This document shows, piece after piece, positions 44,351 to 54,046 of a DNA stretch of 64,000 nucleotides. The notes beneath the pieces were generated by a model. It saw nothing but the letters and a program-made list of their open reading frames with translations, did no database searches and was not told where the DNA came from. This DNA comes from Nostoc sp. NMS7 (lineage in GTDB: Bacteria; Cyanobacteriota; Cyanobacteriia; Cyanobacteriales; Nostocaceae), in contig NZ_JABXKJ010000164.1 of NCBI RefSeq assembly GCF_017115085.1, forward strand, positions 31,688 to 95,687. Direction: 5' to 3'. Position 1 is the first letter of the stretch, and each line of letters starts with the position of its first letter. The position numbers and the translations under genes were made by a program.

Positions 44351-45610
44351 TTAACAGATATCCTTCAGCACTGCTACCAATTTTTCAATATGTGCTGCTT
44401 CATGAGTTGCCATTAAAGATATTCTGATCCGACTTGTGGGCACTGTGGGGGGACGAATTGCTGGGGCAAAAATGCCAGCATCTCTTAGCTGTTTTCCAGC
44501 TTTGAGGGCATCTGTCGCACTGGGCAATTGAAAACATAATATAGGTGATTCCGATCGCAGTAATTTTAGATTAGGTAACTGTTGTTGCAGTAAATTTTTC
44601 AAGTAATCTACATTTTCCCACAATTGGGCACGGCGTTGCGGTTCTTGTTGGACTATCTTGATTGCTGCTAAGGCCGCCGCCGTATCAGCAGGTGAAAGCC
44701 CAGTGGTGTAAATCCAAGTGGAGGCGCGGTTCCGCAAAAAGTCAATTAAGGCGCTACTTGCGGCGACATACCCGCCTAAACTACCCAAAGCTTTACTCAA
44801 TGTACCAACTTGAACTAACTGCTTTCCCGTACACCCAAAATGTTCCACACACCCAGCGCCAGTTTTTCCTAGTACCCCAGTGGCATGAGCTTCATCAACT
44901 ACCAGCATACAGCTAAATTCATCAGCGAGATCCAATAGTGCGGGCAACGGACATAAATCGCCATCCATGCTGAAGACGCTATCAGTCAGAATCAAACAGC
45001 GTCGGTAGTTTTGCCGTTGTTGACTTAAGTGAGTTTTTAGGACTGCAAGATCACAATGGGGATATTCCACAACTGCTGCACCGCTAAGAATCGCCCCATT
45101 TTTCAGACTGGAATGATTGTATTGGTCAGATAAAATTAAATCACGCTTGCCAACGATCGCGGTAATTGCACCCAAATTTGCTAGATACCCAGAACTAAAT
45201 ACCAAGGCATCTTCTGTTTGTTTGATAGATGCGATCGCCTCCTCTAAATCTCTGTGTAATTCTCTATGCCCACTGAGTAATCTAGAACCAGTACTACCAG
45301 TGCCAAATTCGGCGATCGCAGCAGTTGCGGCTGCCTTCAACCTCTGATCTCCCGCAAGTCCTAAATAGTCATTGCTGGCAAAATTAATTACCTCTTGCCC
45401 AGCTAAAACCACCGTTGCACCAGGACGACTCTGGATTGTTTGTACTGAACGATACCAGTCTGCCCGATGAATAGTTGCTAAGGATGGTTCTAGCCAAGCA
45501 TAAGGATCAGTAGGAAGTGGGCTTGCCGTGAGCTTGTCTTGAGCGTAGTCGTTGGCGCAGCCTCTCGTAGAGAAGGGCGTAGCCGAATGGGAGTGGGGAA
45601 TTGCTTTCAA
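44351..45610 (-). CDS. bioF: 8-amino-7-oxononanoate synthase
   Basis: 419 aa as drawn, from a TTG. PLP-dependent alpha-oxoamine synthase: [44 protein letters not shown] and the PLP lysine in [12 protein letters not shown]. It condenses pimeloyl-ACP (or CoA) with alanine in biotin synthesis. The family core starts near [10 protein letters not shown]; the first 31 or so residues are encoded by a TCTCGTAGAGA-family repeat and there is no in-frame ATG or GTG before the core. The true start is thus unclear and expression may be impaired. No other bio genes are in the window. Confidence 0.88.
   Translation of the reverse strand: MKAIPHSHSATPFSTRGCANDYAQDKLTASPLPTDPYAWLEPSLATIHRADWYRSVQTIQSRPGATVVLAGQEVINFASNDYLGLAGDQRLKAAATAAIAEFGTGSTGSRLLSGHRELHRDLEEAIASIKQTEDALVFSSGYLANLGAITAIVGKRDLILSDQYNHSSLKNGAILSGAAVVEYPHCDLAVLKTHLSQQRQNYRRCLILTDSVFSMDGDLCPLPALLDLADEFSCMLVVDEAHATGVLGKTGAGCVEHFGCTGKQLVQVGTLSKALGSLGGYVAASSALIDFLRNRASTWIYTTGLSPADTAAALAAIKIVQQEPQRRAQLWENVDYLKNLLQQQLPNLKLLRSESPILCFQLPSATDALKAGKQLRDAGIFAPAIRPPTVPTSRIRISLMATHEAAHIEKLVAVLKDIC
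45519..45600. repeat. Repeat element inside the 5' end of bioF
   Basis: GGGCTTGCCGTGAGCTTGTC, then CCTCTCGTAGAGAAGGGCGT and GGGAGTGGGGAA, all known from intergenic repeats elsewhere in the window, here translated in frame with bioF. Confidence 0.7.
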
Positions 45611-45646
45611 GGGTAGTATTTAAAAGGGTGTGTTATGTGGACGAAG

Positions 45647-45793
45647 CTTTGAGGTTAGTGAATGAACCTCTGAGCTTGGTGAATGAACCTCCGAGGTTAG
45701 TGAATGAACCTCTGAGGTTAGTGAATGAACCTCTGAGCTTGGTGAATGAACCTCTGAGGTTAGTGAATGAACCTCTGAGCTTGGTGAATGAAC
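45647..45793. repeat. 21-bp tandem array B, seven copies
   Basis: Seven units of CTCTGAGGTTAGTGAATGAAC or its TGAGCTTGG variant. Period 21, so NEPLRLV/NEPLSLV heptapeptides are open in one frame, but there is no gene evidence. It differs in sequence from the 25.3 and 62.6 kb arrays but has the same period. Located just upstream of bioF. Confidence 0.9.
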
Positions 45794-45834
45794 CTTGGGG
45801 ACTCATTGCAGAAACTCACTCGTGACTAATACTT

Positions 45835-45896
45835 CTTGTGGGGTGGGCGTCTCGCCCGCCTCTGGCTTAGGGCGGGCAAGATGCCCACCCCACAAG
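45835..45896. repeat. 62-bp hairpin element
   Basis: 14-bp arms CTTGTGGGGTGGGC and GCCCACCCCACAAG with an inner CGCCCGCC/GGGCGGGC stem. A related GTGGGGTGGGCG occurs at 35842. Typical miniature hairpin element. Confidence 0.75.
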
Positions 45897-46346
45897 ATTG
45901 GGTAATTTATTTGTTGGAAGTCCCTAAAGTCCCAGTGTCAATAATTACGGCTTTCAAAGTGTGTTTGGTGGCAATGACACAGAAAACGCTTGTTCAGCTA
46001 GAATTTTATCGTTATTTACGCCCAGCCATAAACAGATACACCCTTCTGAATATGAGAAGTAAGTTAGCACATTTCGATATTAGTGGGATAGGTTCAATCC
46101 CTAATAGAGATTTTGGGTCAAGTAATTCTTATACCCTCGCTAGAACTGCACTAAAAAAAGATCGGGAGATTTGCATAAAAATACTTCATTCCGATGAAGG
46201 AAATAAGGAGCTGTTCTAAAGGCGTTATTGCACGTAGAGAGAAAATGATAAATTCTTCCTGTAATGTGCAGCACTTAAGTGCAAGATATGAGTTACGCAA
46301 GCCGAACAGTTAAAAAGTATCACACTCAATTGCGGAAAATTATATT
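45897..46346. other. Intergenic region upstream of the RTX-like gene
   Basis: An open frame (45836-46219) begins inside the hairpin element and has no family resemblance, so it is not called. The TAGTGGGATAGGTTC MITE terminus at 46081-46095 lies here without its partner. No other feature is seen. Confidence 0.4.
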
Positions 46347-47654
46347 ATGTCCAGACTAATTGTTTCTTCCCCCCCGTTGATAGGCACTTCTGGTTCCGAT
46401 CTAGTGGTAGGCAAAGAGGATAATACATTATTGCCAGCAATTCCAGCAATTGGAATTGAGGTTCTAAAAAACGGAGTCATTGATACTCAAGCAGGTAATG
46501 ATACTATCTCTGGCACTGGCACTGGTGGCTACGAGTTAAGAAACTATGGACCACCTGCTATAGGTATCTCTAACACACATGGCTACATTAATGGAGGAGA
46601 CGGAAATGATTTGATCAAGGGAACCGCAGCAGGAGGCGGCTCTGGTAAAATCGACATCCCTATAGGCATCAATAATACTCAGCATAGCCGCATTGATGGA
46701 GGATTTGGGAACGACACTATCTTTGGAACTGGAGTTGGAGGAGGTCAAGGTGATGTTATAGGAATCTCCAACACTCAGGATAGCCTGATTGATGGAGGAT
46801 TTGGGAACAACACTATTTTTGGAACTAGTGTGGATAATAACTGGGGTTTAAATGCTACAGGCATTTTCAACAGTGGTGGTAGCCACATTAAGGGAGGTGA
46901 AGGAAACAATTCTATTACTGGTATCGGCAAGGGCGGTAATGGGATAGTATCCCCTTTTAGTACGAATCTCTCTGCGGGGAATGGTATAGGCATCTCCAAC
47001 AGCCAGGGTAGCGTAATTAGTGGAGGGCAGGGAAACGACATTCTTTCTGGCACGGGCACAGGCGGTGAGGATTCCTATATCCCTTCGTATCCTGAATATG
47101 GGACAGTTGGACCTGGTGTAGGTATAGGCATTGTTAACAGTGGCATGATCAGTTTAGGCGATGGCAATGATACCATCATTGGTACTGGCATTAGTCCAAG
47201 TACTGGCATTAGTCCAAGTACTGGCATTGTTAATACTAATGGCATTATTTGTGAAGGGGCAGGATCTGATATCCTGACTGGCTATGGCACCAGCGTTGGC
47301 ATTCAAGGCGGCACGATTGATGGCGGAAGCGGTAACGATTACTTCAAAGCTCGTCGAATTGATGCTAATGGTAATCCCGTTTCAGACCAAGGGGGCGCTA
47401 TTGCCAATGTCTTGATTAAAGGCGGAGGTGGAAACGACACATTTGATGTTGGTTACGGTAATGCCACTATCGATGGTGGTTCGGAATGGGATAAGCTAAT
47501 TCTGCCTGATTTCAAAAGTGATTACATTATTACAGATACCTCCAACAATTACACCGTTAAGCGTGATCAGTTCACCTTGAATGTCTTGAATGTTGAGGAA
47601 ATTGCCTTTCTTGGTGTTCCTCTACAGCAGAATGTGCTTGGGATTCCTCATTAG
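46347..47654 (+). CDS. RTX-like glycine-rich calcium-binding repeat protein
   Basis: 435 aa. About eight repeats of 22-45 residues pair GI-x-N-(T/S)-x-x-S-x-I with a GG-x-GND-x-I-x-G nonapeptide (for example INGGDGNDLIKGT, IDGGFGNDTIFGT, ISGGQGNDILSGT), then GGGGNDTFDVGYGNATIDGG and an end domain rich in hydrophobics. These are hemolysin-type calcium-binding repeats forming a parallel beta roll. There is no N-terminal signal peptide, in keeping with type I secretion through a C-terminal signal. No ABC exporter is nearby. Likely extracellular; function unknown. Confidence 0.8.
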   Translation: MSRLIVSSPPLIGTSGSDLVVGKEDNTLLPAIPAIGIEVLKNGVIDTQAGNDTISGTGTGGYELRNYGPPAIGISNTHGYINGGDGNDLIKGTAAGGGSGKIDIPIGINNTQHSRIDGGFGNDTIFGTGVGGGQGDVIGISNTQDSLIDGGFGNNTIFGTSVDNNWGLNATGIFNSGGSHIKGGEGNNSITGIGKGGNGIVSPFSTNLSAGNGIGISNSQGSVISGGQGNDILSGTGTGGEDSYIPSYPEYGTVGPGVGIGIVNSGMISLGDGNDTIIGTGISPSTGISPSTGIVNTNGIICEGAGSDILTGYGTSVGIQGGTIDGGSGNDYFKARRIDANGNPVSDQGGAIANVLIKGGGGNDTFDVGYGNATIDGGSEWDKLILPDFKSDYIITDTSNNYTVKRDQFTLNVLNVEEIAFLGVPLQQNVLGIPH

Positions 47655-48141
47655 GGATTGACAACAAATTTTTTATCCAATCTTCGCGTGCGACTAGCAT
47701 TGGAACCAAAATGTACGTGATCCGACTGATTCCTGTGATCACGAGAAAATTTCTACCTTCTTTAATGCCTCATTCTCATCGATATTTCCGGCTTTGAGCG
47801 TATTTTTCGTGTGATAATAATCTTGATCACAGGAGCATATTCTACTATCAAAGTTTTTACGACATTTCAGGCATCGGCTGGAATTAAACAAAGAATTTAT
47901 GCATTAAACTCCAAATTTTTGAACTGTAAATAAAGCGATCGCATCTGCCAAAATACCAAAATTGGGTTAAAACATCATTTATTTAATAGTACAAATGTTC
48001 ACATTGAAAGGGCTAGTCCTAAAGATTTATCAACAGGCAAAAGCCAAAATTATGAACACTTTTAAAGTTTTTTAAAAACATTGTTTCTAAGGATGCGATG
48101 ATTAATTAAAAAAGGAAATATAGCTTGATCACCGGGTTCAA
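47655..48141. other. Intergenic region without recognised gene
   Basis: 487 bp, AT-rich, one HIP1 site near 47936. I see no RNA, repeat array or conserved open frame. Confidence 0.4.
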
Positions 48142-48978
48142 ATGCAACAAGCCTCTAACTCAAATAGTGACGCACGCCCAAAACATCGACATTCGTTTTG
48201 GTACATTTTTGGGACGTTAGTTGGTTTATTCGGCTTATATGGACTGCTGAGTTATATCGTTTTACCAGGACTATGGCGTCACTACGAACATAACCCAAAG
48301 CTAGAACATTCTCCGAAAACAACGCAAACGGCAGAAGGGATCTCTGGAGATCCTCTGAATATTGGATTTGTCGGTACAACAGCAGAAGTGGTGCAGACGC
48401 TACTGGCAGTAGGTTGGTATCCAGCAGACCCGATCACCTTACGCTCAAGTGCTGGGATTGCTAAAAGTGTTCTCCTCAAGGATTCTTACCCAACTGCACC
48501 TGTGAGTAATTTATATTTGTGGGGACGCAAACAGGACGTGTCTTTTGAACTACCCGTGGGCAATAATGCCAAAGCTAGACACCACGTCCGCTTGTGGCAA
48601 TCGAATGACTTGAGTAGTGATCATAGACCTCTGTGGTTAGGTTCTGCGACATTTGATCAAAGCGTCGAACTTAGCCACCGCACAGGACAAATTACTCACC
48701 GCATTGGTGCAAACATTGATCTTGAAAGAGATAACCTGATTAACAGTATTGGAAATATACACCAGATTGCCCAATTATATCAAGTCACAGGTGTCGGAGC
48801 CACATGGCAAGGTCATAATGGAGGAGGCGACAAATATTACACAGATGGGGAATTAACTATTTGTGTACTTTCGATGAACAGTATTGCCCAAACAAAACCA
48901 TTAACTCTTTTGCCTAATCCAGAGCCTGTTAATCTCAAAAATGAAGTATGGTCATGGCTGCGACACTATTTAAAATAG
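48142..48978 (+). CDS. LssY C-terminal domain protein
   Basis: 278 aa. One N-terminal membrane helix (FWYIFGTLVGLFGLYGLLSYIVL, about 20-42), then a domain matching LssY_C: DPLNIGFVGTTAEVVQTLLA, GWYPADPITLRSSAGIAKSV, PVSNLYLWGRKQDVSFELPV, HHVRLWQS and GQITHRIGANIDLERD. In other bacteria this domain is found at the end of LssY membrane phosphatase-like proteins of the Legionella lss locus or alone; its activity is unknown. The domain probably faces the periplasm. No Shine-Dalgarno near the ATG. Confidence 0.82.
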   Translation: MQQASNSNSDARPKHRHSFWYIFGTLVGLFGLYGLLSYIVLPGLWRHYEHNPKLEHSPKTTQTAEGISGDPLNIGFVGTTAEVVQTLLAVGWYPADPITLRSSAGIAKSVLLKDSYPTAPVSNLYLWGRKQDVSFELPVGNNAKARHHVRLWQSNDLSSDHRPLWLGSATFDQSVELSHRTGQITHRIGANIDLERDNLINSIGNIHQIAQLYQVTGVGATWQGHNGGGDKYYTDGELTICVLSMNSIAQTKPLTLLPNPEPVNLKNEVWSWLRHYLK

Positions 48979-49145
48979 TTTGCCTTCAAGTGATTGGAGT
49001 ATGATCTAAAGCTTGCTTTGTTGCAAGAACAATAAAAATTCCTTTTCAAACTCAAGTTCAGTTGCCCTCAAGGATTTTAAAATGCGATCGCGTAAAATTC
49101 TGGATCGTTGAGTCATGCACGCATTTGTGCAAGTGTGACACCAGT

Positions 49146-52100
49146 TTACAAATTGTCATCTAACTGCCTAGCGTTATCTCCAATATCACCCGCCCAGTCA
49201 GACTGGTTTGCTAGCGTCGCAGCTTTTTCTAGGTCATCGTTGATATCTGCTTCGATTTGCAAAGACTCTTCATAGAAAGCGATCGCCCCGGAAATGTCCC
49301 CTTGTTCGGCTTTTAACCCTGCCATTTCGTGTAACGTTGCGGCTTTCCCTAAGACATCGTTGATATCTTCTTTGATTTGCAAAGACTGTTTATACAAAGC
49401 GATCGCTTTTAGTATGTCTTCTTGTTGGGCTTTTAACCCTGCAATTTGGTGTAGCGTTGTGGCTTTTTCTTGCAAGTCCTGTTGAGGGCAAAGCTCTAAG
49501 GCTTGCTGAAAATGAACAAGAGCCTCTGGCAAAAAACCCAAAACCTCTTCGGCACGGGCAATGCTTCCCAAGATGCGGTAGTCTTGAAAAACTGCCAAGA
49601 TTTGTTCACATAACTCCAAAGCTTCCACATAGCGCGAACTATTCACCCAACGGGTTGCAATCCAATCCCCAACGTTAATAGCAATTTCTTGCTCTCTTGC
49701 CAGCAGTGCCAAACGGACAATTTCCAGTCCTTCTGTTTGTGTACGTTGCTTAGAGTTCTCCCACCAAACTTGATAGATTTTCCTCACCGCTTGCTGTCGG
49801 GTTGCTTGCCACTCTGACTCACTTAATACTGATTCCAGCAAGGGTTCTAAAATTGTCGCCACTCGGTAATTAGCTGGCTGGGTGATGTCAGTGGTGGTGA
49901 ACTCCACTAGGCTGAGGCTGATGGGAGCATCCCAAATGTGCAAAATGCCCTCCGTCAAGGACAGGCTATGCGAACAGACTAAAAGGCTGTTGGGGGTACG
50001 CAAACAAAGCCTGCCTAGCTTTCTCGTGGGGGAGACGTTGGGCTTATGGCTTCTGTGAAGCAGTAGATTGGCTAGCTTTAGTTCGCGCAGAGAGAAGTCT
50101 GAGCGCCGGGAACCCACCTTAGCGCAGCCCAACCCAGGTATCAGAACTTCTTCTATAGTTACCGCCCAAGGGACGGAGCGGCCTTGGCTTGTGTAGCGGC
50201 GAATTCTATTGGCCAAGTATTTGTGCAAAGTTGGGATGCCCGCATAACTGACAAGCTTGGGGAAATGTGATCTAACCCTACCCTCTGGTTGTCGGAGGGT
50301 TGGGGAGAGATTCTCCATGAAGACACTAATTATCTCTTCTGTCACAGGCAGATGAAACACACTCAACTGGGCAACAAACTTTTGTTCTTCCGGTTCCAAG
50401 GCATCCAGCAGAGTTTGTGCCAAAATATGCTCACGAAACTTTGACTCAGTTTTCTCCAGCCGATTTAGTAGTTCATCCCCCGCCAGTCCTAGTTGCCCAA
50501 TCACCTCCAATAGCCACTTCAGCAAACCAGGGTTGCCATTGGCAATGTTAATAATCCGCTGAGTTTTTAAATGTTGCTTAACTTTTTTATCTAAGGGAAA
50601 GCAGATTTTCTCAATATCACTGCTACTTATCCCTGCCAAAGATTCCAAGTGCAGGTGGTGGGGTGGCAAGGTGTCTGACTTCAAATAGCGACAGATAACA
50701 ATCAGCCGACTTTCTGCCCCAGTTTCTGCCAATGCTGCACAAATCGCCTCTAAAATCTCGTAAGCCTCTGCTGTCATCGGCAATGAGCCATCTTCAATAT
50801 TAGGGTTGGGGATGTTTTGCTCAAAGTCATCCAGCACTAGCAGCAAGGGTTGGTTGTGGATATTTTCTATTGCTTTAAAGAAGTTTTGCAACCGCCTTTT
50901 GAGAGTTACTTTTGGTTGATTCAAAAGTCTGGGCACATCTGCAAATTCCTGATACTGATTGCAAAGCTGATTTAGCAAACCCCACTCATCCAGAGAGCCA
51001 ATCAACACGACTCGCCTAAAATTGGGGCGCTGCGCCTGCACTCGCGTACATAACTGCGCCGCCAAGCTACTTTTGCCCAGTCCGTCCATCCCGGCAATAA
51101 ACACACCGATTTGGTCGCTGGTTTCCTGCAATGCCTTGAGACACCGTTGCAAATGTCGCCTGCGTCCGACAAATTCAAACTGACTGGCAACTTTGATTTG
51201 ATTATTCTCATCCAGAAATTCTGGCTCTGGGGCTGTGAACTTCAGCCTTTGACGATTTCTTGTTCTCAGTGGTGTCACCAGTTCTGCAATGGGGCGCGTA
51301 TCCCGATACATCCGCAACAGATGCCAGTCGGTGCATTTTTTGTCAATCATCTCCTGTTGCGCCCTTTTGATTGCTGCTTCAACAGTTGCCCCTGTCGCCA
51401 AAGCTCGATAGAGTGCCTGTGCTGCTACAATACCCGTGCGGTCAAACACCGGAGCCGCCCAGCCTAAAACTATACCTGCCCCTGCTTTTACCAATGCCTG
51501 CGCTATCGAGGGTAATGTCTTCTTGTTAGGAACCTGTCCCGGATCACAACTAGAGAGAAAAGTTACACGCGGCCAGCGTCCACGAAAGGCTCTAGCTAAG
51601 TTATTGACGGTAGTTAGTTGCAAATTCCCTACCTCATCCTCAGTGATCAAGCAAGGAGTATTGTCTGATAGTGTTGCACCTTGTGGCAGCAAATAACCGT
51701 AATCTTTTTTGGTATAAATTATCCCGTGTCCGGTGAGGTGAAAGACATCAAAATAGTCTTCTGGATAGGATTGCACCAAATTAGCTAACTCTGCAACTGA
51801 GCCACTTGACTCGACAATCAACACCAAAGGCTGCTGTTTAGTTGCTTGCAAAATGTTCGCTTCTTCCTGCTCAAACCTGAGTGGGGGAACTCTGGGATCT
51901 TCAGGAGAAGTCACCATGAATAGCAACCGCAATGGGCGATTTTGCACGCCAATCACTTGGGCTTGACGCTGCTCCACAGAACGCACTGGTAAGACGGAAA
52001 TATCCCGGCGTTCTACTAAAAACTCTGCACCATCATGTAGTAATTCCCAAGGCAAATGTGCTAATCCCAACACTACTTGTTCTGTTTCTGGCTTCAACCC

Positions 52101-52379
52101 CTGCGCTTGGCTGGTTTGAATCAAATTTAGATAAATTGTTTGATCTGCTTCATTTAGCGACTTTCTCAGCCATCCCTCATTACCATCCAGGTATTGATAA
52201 AGTTTACGTCCCAACTGTGTGAGATCGGTTAAGGCTAGTGTTTGTTGAGTATAGTAATTTTGCTCACACAAATCAATCAGCGCTGCCAACTCTGCTTTAT
52301 CTAAGGGACGTGAAACATTGTGAAAGCGCAGTTCAAAAGTTTGCTGTTGATTAAGGGCGAAGGTGAGGTTTAGGGGCAT
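49146..52379 (-). CDS. CHAT protease-NTPase-TPR protein
   Basis: 1077 aa from the ATG at 52379; a TTG at 52403 would add 8. The N-terminal CHAT (caspase-like) domain (about 100-370) has its His in FHLTGHG and Cys in FLSSCDPGQ. A STAND/NACHT-like ATPase follows (P-loop FIAGMDGLGKSSLAAQLC near 430; Walker B LLLVLDDFEQN near 525), then a helical region and C-terminal TPRs (about 940-1065; AALVHFQQALELCPQ-like and AIALYKQSLQIKEDIND units). This NLR-like order suggests a triggered protease in cell death or defence. That role is inference. Confidence 0.87.
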   Translation of the reverse strand: MPLNLTFALNQQQTFELRFHNVSRPLDKAELAALIDLCEQNYYTQQTLALTDLTQLGRKLYQYLDGNEGWLRKSLNEADQTIYLNLIQTSQAQGLKPETEQVVLGLAHLPWELLHDGAEFLVERRDISVLPVRSVEQRQAQVIGVQNRPLRLLFMVTSPEDPRVPPLRFEQEEANILQATKQQPLVLIVESSGSVAELANLVQSYPEDYFDVFHLTGHGIIYTKKDYGYLLPQGATLSDNTPCLITEDEVGNLQLTTVNNLARAFRGRWPRVTFLSSCDPGQVPNKKTLPSIAQALVKAGAGIVLGWAAPVFDRTGIVAAQALYRALATGATVEAAIKRAQQEMIDKKCTDWHLLRMYRDTRPIAELVTPLRTRNRQRLKFTAPEPEFLDENNQIKVASQFEFVGRRRHLQRCLKALQETSDQIGVFIAGMDGLGKSSLAAQLCTRVQAQRPNFRRVVLIGSLDEWGLLNQLCNQYQEFADVPRLLNQPKVTLKRRLQNFFKAIENIHNQPLLLVLDDFEQNIPNPNIEDGSLPMTAEAYEILEAICAALAETGAESRLIVICRYLKSDTLPPHHLHLESLAGISSSDIEKICFPLDKKVKQHLKTQRIINIANGNPGLLKWLLEVIGQLGLAGDELLNRLEKTESKFREHILAQTLLDALEPEEQKFVAQLSVFHLPVTEEIISVFMENLSPTLRQPEGRVRSHFPKLVSYAGIPTLHKYLANRIRRYTSQGRSVPWAVTIEEVLIPGLGCAKVGSRRSDFSLRELKLANLLLHRSHKPNVSPTRKLGRLCLRTPNSLLVCSHSLSLTEGILHIWDAPISLSLVEFTTTDITQPANYRVATILEPLLESVLSESEWQATRQQAVRKIYQVWWENSKQRTQTEGLEIVRLALLAREQEIAINVGDWIATRWVNSSRYVEALELCEQILAVFQDYRILGSIARAEEVLGFLPEALVHFQQALELCPQQDLQEKATTLHQIAGLKAQQEDILKAIALYKQSLQIKEDINDVLGKAATLHEMAGLKAEQGDISGAIAFYEESLQIEADINDDLEKAATLANQSDWAGDIGDNARQLDDNL

Positions 52380-52484
52380 GGTTTGTCGGAATAGTTTCCA
52401 CAATAACCTTCACCGTATTATCACCCAATTTATCAAGATTTGCCCTGTTCCTAAAGGCTTACGCTATTCCTAAAGGCTTAGTTA

Positions 52485-53507
52485 TTATCGCCGATATTCG
52501 TCCCCACAATCGCCGATCAGCTGATACAAATCCCGTGATTGCCGAGATACTGCATTGATGCGATCGCGATCGTCAGCATCTAAACTAAAACTAAATACTT
52601 TGGCGTTATCTTCTATATGTTCAGATGCACCAAGCCTTGCACCAACTATCACACCTGCCACAGTTGGCTGATCTAAGATGTAACGCACTGCTACGTTAGA
52701 AATACTTACGCCATGCTTATTCGCAATTTCCTTCAGGATAGCCAGCAACTCTTGAAATAATTGCCAACTACCCCAACCATCGATCATATTTTTATATTTT
52801 TTCAAACTAGCTGTAGTTAGTACATCAAATCCTCGCGGTTCCGGTTTCCCCAAATATTTTTCTGATAACAAACCGCCGCACAGTGTACCGTAAGTAAAAA
52901 GTTTTATGTCATGCTGTTGACAAAACTCCACCATATTAACTTCGGGACGGCGGTCAATCAGGGAAAACTGCACTTGGTTAGAAACAATTTTGATGCCTGC
53001 TTCGGTAATAATCTTCAAGTGTTCTGTGTCAAAATTAGTTAAACCTAGATGCTTAATTTTCCCCTCAGTCTGAAGTTCTGCCAGATATTTCAGAGCATCC
53101 AGATAATTTTTATCCTGATATTCCCACCAATGGAATTGCATCAAATCTAACGATTCTACATTCATTCTTCTCAGGGAAATATCAATATTTTCCTCGACGA
53201 GTTTTTTCGTCATTTTACCTGGACGAGGCACCCATTTTGTCAAGGCTTGCACCTGAGATAAAGCATCTTTCCCACGAGTATCAATTACTTCACAGCGAAA
53301 CTCACCAATAAAATCTTCTGCAGGGCCATAATGGTCTGCTAAATCCCAAGTGGTAAAGCCTGCATCTAAATATTTGAACATCATCTCAATAGCGGCTTGG
53401 GGATTTATCGATCCGTGTCCGCCGGAGACTTGCCACATCCCATTTAATATGCGGCAGATGTTTAAATCGGGAGTGAATTGGAGACGGCTAGCTTTGGGTA
53501 AGTTCAT
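52485..53507 (-). CDS. Aldo/keto reductase
   Basis: 340 aa from the ATG at 53507; a TTG two codons upstream is also possible. AKR TIM-barrel: the catalytic Asp/Tyr pair is in FTTWDLADHYGPAEDFIG, Lys near ALTKWVPRPGK and His in LMQFHWWEY. NADPH-site residues occur in VIVGARLGASEHIEDNAKVF. The substrate is unknown. Slightly shorter than voltage-channel beta-subunit relatives. Not linked to its neighbours in an operon. The CHAT gene follows downstream on the same strand. Confidence 0.9.
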   Translation of the reverse strand: MNLPKASRLQFTPDLNICRILNGMWQVSGGHGSINPQAAIEMMFKYLDAGFTTWDLADHYGPAEDFIGEFRCEVIDTRGKDALSQVQALTKWVPRPGKMTKKLVEENIDISLRRMNVESLDLMQFHWWEYQDKNYLDALKYLAELQTEGKIKHLGLTNFDTEHLKIITEAGIKIVSNQVQFSLIDRRPEVNMVEFCQQHDIKLFTYGTLCGGLLSEKYLGKPEPRGFDVLTTASLKKYKNMIDGWGSWQLFQELLAILKEIANKHGVSISNVAVRYILDQPTVAGVIVGARLGASEHIEDNAKVFSFSLDADDRDRINAVSRQSRDLYQLIGDCGDEYRR

Positions 53508-53626
53508 TTTCAAGTTTAGGAGTGAGAAGTTAGGAATTAGGAGTTAGGAGTGAGAAGAGTAGTTGTTTCACTCCACCTTTCCCGATTTTGACATACTCGT
53601 TGCAGGCATAAGTGTCATAACCAATA

Positions 53627-53851
53627 CTACAGGGATTCAAAGTCAGTTGTAAATCCAGTAAAATTTGCACAATCTTCTTGAAAGGCTTCTGCATCACTCA
53701 CATCCTCAATTTTATAGGACATGATCCGTGTGCCATCTGGCATTTTTTTGGAACCAATCAATTCACCTTGATATTTCTCTGCGATCGCTTTAAATTCAGT
53801 ACCATAATGCTTCCAGGCATCAGATGAACAAGTAATATTTACTCGCCACAT
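53627..53851 (-). CDS. Small conserved hypothetical protein
   Basis: 74 aa: WRVNITCSSDAWKHYGTEFK, GSKKMPDGTRIMSYKIEDVS, then an acidic C-terminus (AFQEDCANFTGFTTDFESL). It looks like a compact alpha/beta domain with two cysteines. No family is recognised. ATG start. Isolated gene. Confidence 0.55.
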   Translation of the reverse strand: MWRVNITCSSDAWKHYGTEFKAIAEKYQGELIGSKKMPDGTRIMSYKIEDVSDAEAFQEDCANFTGFTTDFESL

Positions 53852-54046
53852 ATTTTACTCTCAATTACTACCAACAAATGTTAATCATCTCACAAATGGG
53901 CAACATATTACACATCACCTCTTTGGGGCTGTTATTTTCTATCTAAAGGAAGTGCCTAGCCAAATCAGACTACGCCATAATGTGGGTGTAGGAACATTTC
54001 TAGAAACTTTTATCCATCCAAATTAGTTAAATCCCCAGAGTTGAAA

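Noticed and set aside
45601..45825. Open frame of NEPLRLV repeats
   Set aside because: Product of the 21-bp array; nothing supports translation.
45836..46219. 127-aa open frame upstream of the RTX-like gene
   Set aside because: It begins in a hairpin element, includes a MITE terminus and has no recognisable protein pattern.
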